Below, piece by piece: positions 1-4,144 of a stretch of DNA of 5,662 nucleotides. The notes beneath the pieces were generated by a model. That model saw only the letters and a program-made list of their open reading frames with translations. It did no database searches and had not been told where the DNA came from. Where the stretch lies: the NCBI GenBank assembly GCA_947367285.1, contig CANBDB010000102.1, positions 1-5,662 of the forward strand, written 5' to 3'. A program made the position numbers and the translations under genes. How positions within the stretch are numbered: position 1 is the stretch's first letter; each line of letters opens with the position of its first letter. Origin of the DNA: an uncultured Clostridia bacterium (GTDB taxonomy: Bacteria; Bacillota; Clostridia; Oscillospirales; CAG-272).

Positions 1-48
1 AATGTGCAAGGTTAAAAAACTTACTATATTATTTGGAGGAAACATTTA

Positions 49-477
49 ATGTCTACTTATTTTGCTAATGCAAATACCATTGAAAGAAAATGGTATGTTA
101 TAGACGCTGCTAACAAGCCCCTCGGTAGAACTGCAGTTGCTGCTGCTAACATTCTCCGCGGTAAGCACCGTCCTGAATTCACACCCCACGCTGACTGTGG
201 TGAATTCGTAATCATCATCAATGCTGACAAGGCTATCCTTACAGGAAGAAAGCTTGAGCAGAAGTACTACTACCACCACTCCGGTTACATCGGTGGTATG
301 AAGTCCGTTCAGTACAAGACTCTTATGGCTACAAAGCCCGAGCTTGCTATGACTCTCGCAGTTAAGGGTATGCTCCCCCACAACACACTTGGCGCAAAGG
401 CTGCTACACGTCTTAAGGTTTACGCAGGCGCTAACCACAAGCACGAGGCTCAGAAGCCCGTTGCTGTTGAAGTTTAA
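49..477 (+). CDS. rplM: 50S ribosomal protein L13
   Basis: L13 is an early-assembly protein of the large ribosomal subunit that binds 23S rRNA. The 142-aa product has the usual length for bacterial L13 and the family landmarks in order: the N-terminal W-Y-V-I-D-A segment with K-P-L-G-R at about residues 15-27, the LRGKH-P-F-T-P-H stretch at 36-47, the GEFVIIINADK strand at 51-61, and the signature region AVKGMLPHNTLGAKAATRLKVY at about 104-125. The ATG at 49 is preceded by a strong GGAGGA (35-40) with good spacing. Only 48 bp of upstream sequence is present, so the promoter and leader lie outside the window. The stop codon is 20 nt before the rpsI start, the standard bacterial rplM-rpsI pair. 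Codon use is strongly biased, as expected for a highly expressed gene. Identification is secure. Confidence 0.98.
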   Translation: MSTYFANANTIERKWYVIDAANKPLGRTAVAAANILRGKHRPEFTPHADCGEFVIIINADKAILTGRKLEQKYYYHHSGYIGGMKSVQYKTLMATKPELAMTLAVKGMLPHNTLGAKAATRLKVYAGANHKHEAQKPVAVEV

Positions 478-481
478 TGAA

Positions 482-489
482 AGGTAGGA
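482..489 (+). promoter_or_regulatory. Ribosome binding site that decides the rpsI start
   Basis: AGGTAGGA lies 8 nt before the ATG at 498. An in-frame upstream ATG at 477 overlaps the rplM stop codon, but it has only coding sequence in front of it and would place this site inside the gene. The site therefore supports 498 as the start. Confidence 0.7.
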
Positions 490-497
490 CGAAGAAT

Positions 498-899
498 ATG
501 TATACAAGCTCAAAGCCCTATTTTTACGGCACAGGTAGAAGAAAGAAATCCGTTGCTCGTGTAAGAATCGTTCCCGGTACAGGCGTTATTACAATCAACG
601 GCAAGGATATCGACACATATTTCGGTCTTGAGACACTCAAGCTCATCGTTAACCAGCCCTTCGGTGTTACAGGCACAGAAGGTAAGTGGGACATCATCGC
701 TCTTGTAAACGGTGGTGGTATCTCCGGTCAGGCAGGCGCTATCCGTCACGGTCTTGCTCGTGCACTTGTTGCAGCTGACGAGGCTAATAAGCCCGCTCTT
801 AAGGCAGCTGGCTTCCTTACACGTGACCCTCGTATGAAGGAAAGAAAGAAATACGGACTCAAGGGCGCTCGTCGTGCTCCTCAGTTCTCCAAGAGATAA
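498..899 (+). CDS. rpsI: 30S ribosomal protein S9
   Basis: S9 belongs to the small subunit head; from family knowledge its C-terminal tail reaches the P-site tRNA. From the ATG at 498 the product is 133 aa, close to the usual 130. It shows the N-terminal YGTGRRKKSVARVR block (residues 10-23), the signature GGGISGQAGAIRHGLARAL (72-90) and the invariant basic tail ending RRAPQFSKR (125-133). A start at 477 would add seven residues (MKGRTKN) not expected in S9 and would ignore the ribosome binding site at 482-489. It is co-transcribed with rplM, 20 nt downstream of its stop. Oddly, the last seven codons and the stop lie in one arm of a long inverted repeat whose other arm is at 945-972, beyond the terminator. 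The identity is secure; the start is very likely. Confidence 0.97.
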   Translation: MYTSSKPYFYGTGRRKKSVARVRIVPGTGVITINGKDIDTYFGLETLKLIVNQPFGVTGTEGKWDIIALVNGGGISGQAGAIRHGLARALVAADEANKPALKAAGFLTRDPRMKERKKYGLKGARRAPQFSKR

Positions 900-972
900 A
901 AAACAACAAATTATGCTTTTTACAACACCTGCAGTTTTGTGGGTGTTGTTTTTTATCTCTGTCGAACTGAGG
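879..972. repeat. Long inverted repeat spanning the rpsI stop and terminator
   Basis: AGAGATAAAAAACAAC (892-907) is an exact inverted match of 945-960. Outside it, CCTCAGTTC (879-887) matches GAACTGAGG (964-972), separated by a small internal loop (888-891 against 961-963). This gives 25 potential base pairs around the terminator and includes the last rpsI codons. The same architecture recurs around the terminator at 1082-1118 with different inner bases, which argues against chance. Confidence 0.75.
922..954 (+). terminator. Intrinsic terminator of rplM-rpsI
   Basis: ACAACACC (922-929) pairs with GGTGTTGT (942-949) around a 12-nt loop and is followed by a T run ending at 954. It sits 22 nt after the rpsI stop, the expected end of the ribosomal operon. 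Its 3' arm is shared with a longer alternative pairing (892-907 with 945-960). Confidence 0.8.
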
Positions 973-1066
973 CTAACCCGAAGCACAGCATTCGGGTCAT
1001 GTCGCCCTAAAAACAGTCCACAGGACTGTTTTATTAACGGGCTCACAGTTCACAAAGAGATAATCA
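953..1066. repeat. Interspersed palindromic repeat, copy A
   Basis: The unit is bounded by TTATCTC-N3-GAACT on the left (953-968) and AGTTC-N5-GAGATAATCA on the right (1047-1066), which are imperfect inverted repeats of each other. Inside are a hairpin CCCGAA/TTCGGG (977-982 with 991-996), a GCCC/GGGC outer stem (1004-1007 with 1039-1042) and, nested in it, a 10-bp hairpin AAAACAGTCC/GGACTGTTTT (1010-1019 with 1023-1032). Blocks such as GAACTGAGGCT, CATGTCG and CTAAAAACAGTCCA are shared exactly with copy B at 1143-1336, while stem bases differ in a compensated way. No protein-coding signal is seen. It resembles a MITE- or REP-like element; no transposase is present to mobilise it here. Confidence 0.7.
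1010..1032 (+). other. Hairpin inside repeat copy A, terminator-like
   Basis: A 10-bp perfect stem AAAACAGTCC/GGACTGTTTT with a 3-nt loop. The T-rich 3' arm could help stop transcription, but the tail after it is weak, so it is better seen as part of the repeat. Confidence 0.5.
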
Positions 1067-1081
1067 AAAGTTATCAATATT

Positions 1082-1118
1082 CAAAAGCTTCACTGTATTG
1101 TGGAGCTTTTGTTTTTTT
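1082..1118 (+). terminator. Intrinsic terminator between the two repeat copies
   Basis: CAAAAGCTTCAC (1082-1093) pairs with GTGGAGCTTTTG (1100-1111), with one T-G wobble and a 6-nt loop, followed by seven Ts (1112-1118). No gene immediately precedes it. It is enclosed by a 13-bp perfect inverted repeat, GAGATAATCAAAA (1057-1069) with 1140-1152, plus CAGTTC (1046-1051) with GAACTG (1156-1161). This is the same layout as around the rpsI terminator. Confidence 0.75.
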
Positions 1119-1142
1119 ATTGAAGTTTGCAAAGTTGGGTTT

Positions 1143-1336
1143 TGATTATCTCGCAGAACTGAGGCTGGCGAAACCACAGGATTTCGCCATGTCGGGCTAA
1201 AAACAGTCCACTGGACTGTTTTTTGACGCCGAGCTTTGATGTTTTCGGCTCGTCCGAAATGGAGGCGTGAGCCGACAAATCAAACTCGCGAGGATGCTTG
1301 CATCCTCAGCTCACCTAGTTCACAAAGAGATAATCA
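1143..1336. repeat. Interspersed palindromic repeat, copy B (longer)
   Basis: It is bounded by TGATTATCTC-N3-GAACT (1143-1160) and AGTTC-N5-GAGATAATCA (1317-1336), imperfect terminal inverted repeats. In order it contains the hairpin GGCGAAA/TTTCGCC (1167-1173 with 1182-1188), the outer stem GGC/GCC (1195-1197 with 1228-1230), an 11-bp hairpin around AAACAGTCC (1199-1223), a stem CGGCTC/GAGCCG inside a GAG-TTTGAT/ATCAAACTC pairing (about 1231-1287), and a 7-bp hairpin GAGGATG/CATCCTC (1290-1307). Compared with copy A it carries about 80 extra bp between the AAACAGTCC hairpin and the right end. No coding gene is supported. Confidence 0.7.
1199..1223 (+). other. Hairpin inside repeat copy B, terminator-like
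   Basis: An 11-bp perfect stem, AAAAACAGTCC/GGACTGTTTTT, with a 3-nt loop, followed by one more T. It is the counterpart of the hairpin at 1010-1032; only the loop bases and one end pair differ. Confidence 0.55.
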
Positions 1337-1360
1337 CCCACTTGGGATTATTTCGATATA

Positions 1361-1392
1361 CAAAAAGCTCTGCTACGGCAGGGCTTTTTGTT
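1361..1392 (+). terminator. Strong terminator hairpin with UACG tetraloop
   Basis: CAAAAAGCTCTGC (1361-1373) pairs with GCAGGGCTTTTTG (1378-1390), with one wobble, and is closed by a C(UACG)G loop, a member of the very stable UNCG class. The U-rich 3' arm doubles as the tail. It follows the right end of copy B just as the other terminators follow the same AGTTC...GAGATAA motif. Confidence 0.65.
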
Positions 1393-1394
1393 AT

Positions 1395-1442
1395 GTAGGG
1401 GCGTTCATTGAACGCCCACGGGCGACCGATGGTCGCCCCTAC
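1395..1442. repeat. Double-hairpin palindromic unit (REP/BIME-like)
   Basis: GTAGGGGCG (1395-1403) is the inverse of CGCCCCTAC (1434-1442). Inside are two 8-bp hairpins with 3-nt loops: GGGCGTTC/GAACGCCC (1399-1417) and GGGCGACC/GGTCGCCC (1420-1438). The unit can fold as one closed stem or two hairpins. Compact GC-rich palindromes of this shape are typical intergenic repeats; I recall similar GTAGGGGCG units in gut Clostridia but cannot verify that here. Confidence 0.75.
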
Positions 1443-1450
1443 GGACAATG

Positions 1451-1480
1451 GCGGTTCAACTATATGTTGAGCCGTCTTTT
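1451..1480 (+). terminator. Probable terminator hairpin before the next promoter
   Basis: CGGTTCAAC (1452-1460) pairs with GTTGAGCCG (1466-1474), with one wobble and a 5-nt loop, followed by TCTTTT. It lies about 30 bp upstream of the promoter at 1512 and would shield the next unit from read-through. Confidence 0.5.
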
Positions 1481-1511
1481 CTATATATTTCAACAATATC
1501 AGCTATTCTAA

Positions 1512-1540
1512 TTGACAAAACGCTCTAAATGTGGTATAAT
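1512..1540 (+). promoter_or_regulatory. Consensus sigma-A promoter
   Basis: TTGACA (1512-1517) and TATAAT (1535-1540) both match the consensus exactly and are separated by 17 bp. The predicted start near 1547 falls at the first base of the long leader hairpin. This promoter should be strong. Confidence 0.92.
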
Positions 1541-1546
1541 ACACTC

Positions 1547-1636
1547 GCTACACATCTTAATATACCCTTTACAAGGGGGAATACTATTTTGGTAAAAATG
1601 TATTCTCTCTCCCTTTGTGATGGGTAGATGTGTAGC
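1547..1636 (+). ncRNA. Rod-like structured leader RNA of unknown class
   Basis: The predicted transcript opens with GCTACACATCT (1547-1557), exactly complementary to AGATGTGTAGC (1626-1636). Further in, ACCC/GGGT (1564-1567 with 1622-1625), AAGGGGGA/TCTCCCTT (1573-1580 with 1608-1615, one G-T), ATAC/GTAT (1581-1584 with 1600-1603) and ATTTT/AAAAT (1586-1590 with 1595-1599) stack into a nearly continuous 90-nt rod with a GGTA apical loop. Together with the terminator that follows, it looks like a cis-acting attenuator leader or a small RNA. I compared it by eye with T-box, c-di-GMP-I, ykkC, yybP-ykoY, purine, SRP and 6S consensus features and found no convincing match. Confidence 0.6.
1589..1627 (+). 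CDS. Possible 12-codon leader peptide
   Basis: AAGGGGGA (1573-1580) is placed 8 nt before a TTG start (1589), giving a short frame (MVKMYSLSLCDG) that ends at TAG 1625-1627. The whole frame lies in the apical half of the leader rod, so translating it would unfold the rod. The Shine-Dalgarno string is identical to the one used by the 390-aa gene downstream (1693-1700). There is no strong run of one amino acid, so a classical amino-acid attenuator is not indicated. It may simply be a chance frame. Confidence 0.25.
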   Translation: MVKMYSLSLCDG

Positions 1637-1658
1637 AACATTGAGAGGTACGTTTTTC

Positions 1659-1686
1659 GTGCGTCTCTCAATGGGACGCACTTTTT
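1659..1686 (+). terminator. Leader terminator (attenuator) with competing stem
   Basis: GTGCGTC (1659-1665) pairs with GACGCAC (1675-1681), followed by TTTTT (1682-1686), 18 nt before the start codon of the next gene. An alternative 9-bp stem CATTGAGAG (1639-1647)/CTCTCAATG (1665-1673) shares base 1665 and occupies the terminator loop. The two are unlikely to coexist, because only one nucleotide (1674) would have to span the 9-bp stem. This is the layout of a terminator/antiterminator switch. Confidence 0.65.
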
Positions 1687-1704
1687 ATACTTAAGGGGGA
1701 AATT

Positions 1705-2877
1705 ATGTTTATCAGTTTTTCCAAAACTATTGCAAGATTTGGTGGCTTTAGGCTGGGCGTTGGAATGCGTGTGAATAAAAAGAACGCAATTTGGGTGTCC
1801 CTAATTGTAATGTTTGTTGCTATGTTCAAAGCCATGTGGTATATGATGATCCTGTGTGGATGGCTTATTTATGCTATGTTTTATGGAATGTATTGGTGTA
1901 TAAAGAAAATTGTCGGTGCATCTTCCAAAAAGCAGAAAAGCACACAGCCAAAGGTTACATACAGTGAAGTATCTCAAAACACTACTCCAAATAACACCAA
2001 TAATGAAGAAAAGGATGATACACCGATTATGACGAATTCTCCCGAAAACAATCAAAACAATAATTCTGGAAACAAATCGCCTAAGAATAAGTCTGCAATC
2101 GTAAGATGGGTTGTGGGTGGCTTTTTCGCTATGTTTGCATTGGTAAACGGATTTCATTATTCCAGCTTGTTTTTGTTGCTTTCGGCATTCTTGATGTTCC
2201 CACTATCTTTTGTTGAGGACTTCTTAAAGAAAATCAACGTAAAAACTGTAGTAGCAATTATTTTATCCGTTGTTCTGTTCTTTGTGGGTGTTTTGACTTC
2301 GCCGCCATCGGATTCGGTTGATGATCCTTCCGATGATACAAACCAAAGCCAAACAAACGATGATAACAATAATGGTGGTACAACCAATGGCAACGGTTCA
2401 AACGAAACCACTCCCACAGACAAATATTCCAATCTCAAGGAATTCATAGTAGAGTATAACAAATTGTCGAAAACCGATATTACCAGCACTGTCGAGATAG
2501 ATATACAAAGCCCCGAATATTACAGGACTGAATTTAGATTAAACGCCTATAAAAACGCTCCTGCATATAAAGCTAATCTTGGCAACAACACCATTGAAAT
2601 TATCAACTCCAATTATGATGGAATTTTCGGGTCTGACTTAAGAATCTATGTTATTGTAGATACCTTGGAAGAAGCTACAGAGGTTTTTGAAACATTCTGC
2701 AAGGCTTGTGATCCCGATATAACACAGACAGACTTTGACAATTTCTACAGGTATAATGCTTTGGATAAAGAATATGGATGTTCAATTACAATCGGGGGCA
2801 TAAGCGGATTCGTCAATAAGAAAGCAGATGGATTCGATATTATGCTTGATGCTAAACCGGACTATTTTGCCGATTGA
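1705..2877 (+). CDS. Membrane protein of unknown function with C-terminal soluble domain
   Basis: I do not recognise this 390-aa protein. The N terminus (FSKTIARFGGFRLGVGMRV, about 4-22) is a glycine-rich basic segment. It is followed by a long aromatic and methionine-rich hydrophobic stretch (about 29-67, one or two helices), a polar N/K/S/T-rich linker (68-130), three hydrophobic segments (about 132-150, 153-170 and 180-198), an acidic low-complexity D/N/G/T linker (200-238) and a soluble C-terminal domain (240-390). That domain begins with a helix-like YSNLKEFIVEYNKL and contains an EYYRTEFRLNAYKNA block (271-285). Topology suggests the C-terminal domain is displayed outside the cell. The start is set by AAGGGGGA (1693-1700). 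It stands alone, with its own promoter, attenuator-like leader and downstream terminator. It is AT-richer than the ribosomal genes. Sensor or envelope-stress roles are conceivable but unsupported. Confidence 0.85.
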   Translation: MFISFSKTIARFGGFRLGVGMRVNKKNAIWVSLIVMFVAMFKAMWYMMILCGWLIYAMFYGMYWCIKKIVGASSKKQKSTQPKVTYSEVSQNTTPNNTNNEEKDDTPIMTNSPENNQNNNSGNKSPKNKSAIVRWVVGGFFAMFALVNGFHYSSLFLLLSAFLMFPLSFVEDFLKKINVKTVVAIILSVVLFFVGVLTSPPSDSVDDPSDDTNQSQTNDDNNNGGTTNGNGSNETTPTDKYSNLKEFIVEYNKLSKTDITSTVEIDIQSPEYYRTEFRLNAYKNAPAYKANLGNNTIEIINSNYDGIFGSDLRIYVIVDTLEEATEVFETFCKACDPDITQTDFDNFYRYNALDKEYGCSITIGGISGFVNKKADGFDIMLDAKPDYFAD

Positions 2878-2889
2878 TGTTGGTGTGAT

Positions 2890-2910
2890 TTTGGTGCAAA
2901 TTTGGTGCAA
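2890..2910. repeat. Tandem 11-bp repeat, two copies
   Basis: TTTGGTGCAA occurs at 2890-2899 and again at 2901-2910, one spacer base apart, just after the stop of the 390-aa gene. Its role is unknown. Confidence 0.5.
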
Positions 2911-2921
2911 CACTTTATGTG

Positions 2922-3000
2922 ACGATACTCACGATATTCACGATATCGCACGATAAAGCTACGATATCACACGATATTACACGATGTTCACGATATCAAA
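2922..3000. repeat. Eight-unit degenerate ACGATAT array
   Basis: Units starting with ACGAT begin at 2922, 2931, 2940, 2950, 2961, 2971, 2981 and 2990, so the spacing is 9-11 bp. Five of the eight units read ACGATAT; three diverge after ACGAT. The array lies between the 390-aa gene and its probable terminator and has no credible reading frame. Spacing near one helical turn would put all units on one DNA face if a protein bound them. Confidence 0.7.
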
Positions 3001-3048
3001 CAGTATTGCTAAAACTCAAAGAGATAATTGGTTTACAAATATCTTATG

Positions 3049-3081
3049 CAACACCAACTTTGCAGTTGGTGTTGTTTTTTT
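3049..3081 (+). terminator. Intrinsic terminator after the 390-aa gene
   Basis: CAACACCAACT (3049-3059) pairs perfectly with AGTTGGTGTTG (3064-3074) around a TTGC loop and is followed by seven Ts (3075-3081). It is the only good terminator downstream of the gene, although 171 nt lie between. The stem resembles the rpsI terminator stem (ACAACACC), and a CAAAGAGATAAT motif again precedes it (3017-3028). Confidence 0.85.
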
Positions 3082-3082
3082 G

Positions 3083-3236
3083 CCGCTCCGTGTCATTCTG
3101 AGCTTGTCGAACTTTTCCGTCGGAGATCCCGTCTGCACTTTGTTTGACGCTGCTTCGCAGTTCGACTTCGCTACGCTACGCTCAGGATGACACGACGGAA
3201 AAGCACGAGCCACAGGCGAGTGGAATCTCGGAGCGG
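3083..3236. repeat. Interspersed palindromic element (TGTCATTCTGAGC type)
   Basis: CCGCTCCG (3083-3090) is an exact inverse of CGGAGCGG (3229-3236). Nested inside, TGTCATTCTGAGC (3091-3103) is an inverse of GCTCAGGATGACA (3180-3192) with one mismatch. CTTTTCCGTC (3112-3121) is also inverted at 3194-3203. The minus-strand translation gives the CHPERS... and DKLRMT strings that I recall as common spurious proteins from this kind of repeat. It is non-coding. Confidence 0.75.
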
Positions 3237-3284
3237 ATTTATCGGGATATTCAATTTGTAAAAACTCTGCCGTCCATATAATTA

Positions 3285-3407
3285 AGCGAAGCGAGTCGGC
3301 AAGCTTGCTTGGCAGCGAGCGAGTGCAGATTGCTCTGCGAACGTTTTGCGAAAAGCAAAACAGAGTGCGTAGCACCGCATCGCAAGATGCGAAGTTCGCA
3401 AAGAGTA
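3285..3407. repeat. Cluster of small hairpins upstream of the operon promoter
   Basis: The stretch contains GCAAGCTTGC (palindrome, about 3299-3308), GTTTTGC/GCAAAAC with a GAAAA loop (3343-3361) and CGCATC/GATGCG with a GCAA GNRA-type loop (3376-3391). It ends in AGTTCGCAAAGAGTA (3393-3407), a variant of the repeat-end motif found at 1047 and 1317. The motif abuts the promoter. No gene is seen here; 2878-3475 as a whole holds only repeats, one terminator and this promoter. Confidence 0.55.
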
Positions 3408-3436
3408 TTTACTTTTGCTGAAATATATGATACAAT
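3408..3436 (+). promoter_or_regulatory. Sigma-A-type promoter of the five-gene operon
   Basis: TTTACT (3408-3413) and TACAAT (3431-3436) are separated by exactly 17 bp, with an AT-rich spacer ending ATATATGA. It lies 39 bp before the first start codon, leaving a short leader of about 32 nt. Confidence 0.8.
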
Positions 3437-3475
3437 GAAACTGTTAAAAATTCTAATTCGCAGGAGACGCTTGAA

Positions 3476-3811
3476 ATGAAAGAAAATATTATCGCAGGTA
3501 TTCTATTCTTAATATCATTATTTGCGCTTACAGCAAGCATCCGTTCCTTTATGGGAAAAGGATTTCTTTTGAACAATGCATATATTTATGCTTTGAAAAA
3601 AGATAGAGAGAAAATGGACAAAGCGCCATACTACCGCCAAAGTGCAATCGTCTTTTTATTTATCGCTTTTATATTTATATTGAACGGCATTCAGCTCATA
3701 ACGAAGACCGAATGGCTATTCTACGTGGTCTTGACAGTGATGGCGGCGACAGTAATATATGCTATTGCGTCGAGTATATTGATTGAGAAAAATAGAGGGA
3801 AAAAACAATGA
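3476..3811 (+). CDS. Small three-helix membrane protein, DUF3784-like
   Basis: The 111-aa protein has three hydrophobic segments: about residues 5-22, 54-75 and 80-102. Between the first and second is a charged loop containing G-K-G-x-L-x-N-x-A-Y (28-37) and K-K-D-R-E-K-M-D-K (41-49). This pattern, a glycine-containing turn and a polar K/E/D loop followed by a paired helix hairpin, resembles the DUF3784 family of small clostridial membrane proteins; the assignment is by eye. AGGAG (3462-3466) precedes the ATG at a good distance. It is the first gene of the operon, and its TGA overlaps the next ATG by 4 nt, which suggests translational coupling. Function unknown. The 109-aa protein at 4682 has the same layout and may be a distant paralogue. 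Confidence 0.85.
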   Translation: MKENIIAGILFLISLFALTASIRSFMGKGFLLNNAYIYALKKDREKMDKAPYYRQSAIVFLFIAFIFILNGIQLITKTEWLFYVVLTVMAATVIYAIASSILIEKNRGKKQ

Positions 3812-4095
3812 AAAAAGTATTTATGTGCAGTTTGGTTAAGGGTGGTTTGCTCGGAGGAGCAATATACGTTGAGCCCGAGTCAGTTACTTATAAGACCAAC
3901 AAGCTTACAGTGGACAAAAAGTACAGAAATTTAGTGTTACTTAAAAAGGATATAAAAGAAATCACTTGGAAGAGAGTAGTATTTCCCGTTGCCACGTTCC
4001 GTATGGCAAATGGTGAGGAATACAGTGTGATGATATTTAATCGCACGGGGTTTGAAAAAGCGTTAGGGTATGAGGGGACTTTTGCGTCTCGTTGA
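3808..4095 (+). CDS. Small PH-like (GRAM/bacterial PH-type) protein
   Basis: This is a 95-aa soluble protein with no signal peptide or membrane helix. It reads as alternating short beta-strands: KGGLLGGAIYVEPESVTYKT (11-30), YRNLVLLKKDIKEITWKRVVFPVATFRM (39-66) and GEEYSVMIFNR (69-79), ending in a short helix GFEKALGY. The order, in which a displayed-state strand is followed by the hydrophobic I-x-x-I-x-W pattern and a final strand plus helix, resembles small bacterial PH or GRAM-like domains common in Clostridia. The call is structural inference, not a motif match. It overlaps the preceding gene by ATGA and probably depends on its translation; a role at the membrane beside the two small membrane proteins is plausible. 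A 49-bp gap follows before the flavodoxin gene. Confidence 0.8.
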   Translation: MKKVFMCSLVKGGLLGGAIYVEPESVTYKTNKLTVDKKYRNLVLLKKDIKEITWKRVVFPVATFRMANGEEYSVMIFNRTGFEKALGYEGTFASR

Positions 4096-4144
4096 TGGAC
4101 ATCTTAACAGCTTTGAGACGGATAATATTTAAAGGAGAACCCAT

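Noticed and set aside
477..497. Upstream in-frame ATG as the rpsI start
   Set aside because: It overlaps the rplM stop, lacks its own ribosome binding site, adds seven residues foreign to S9 and would place the good site at 482-489 inside the gene.
46..1046. Long minus-strand frames opposite rplM and rpsI
   Set aside because: They are shadows caused by the biased codon use of the ribosomal genes; serine, leucine and valine runs and no start signals.
874..1200. 108-aa frame after rpsI
   Set aside because: It runs through terminators and repeat copy A, starts inside rpsI, and its sequence is translated hairpins with no protein-like pattern.
1236..1511. 91-aa frame in the intergenic region
   Set aside because: It consists of repeat copy B, the UACG terminator and the double palindrome read as codons, and it ends at the next promoter.
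1639..1681. Pseudoknot formed by both leader stems together
   Set aside because: Only one nucleotide would span the 9-bp stem, which is sterically unlikely; mutually exclusive stems fit better.
1541..1704. T-box or 6S RNA as identity of the leader
   Set aside because: There is no AGGGTGGNACCGCG T-box sequence and too little length for stem I. The rod lacks the large central bubble expected for 6S RNA, and the leader runs straight into a gene.
2922..3000. CRISPR array
   Set aside because: Units are 9-11 bp, without unique spacers, and no cas gene is present.
2919..3101. 60-aa frame over the ACGATAT array
   Set aside because: It is a translation of the repeat with no ribosome binding site, and it runs through the terminator.
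3016..3375. 119-aa minus-strand frame
   Set aside because: The CHPERS and DKLRMT strings are the well-known spurious translation of TGTCATTCTGAGC-type repeats; the frame also covers a terminator.
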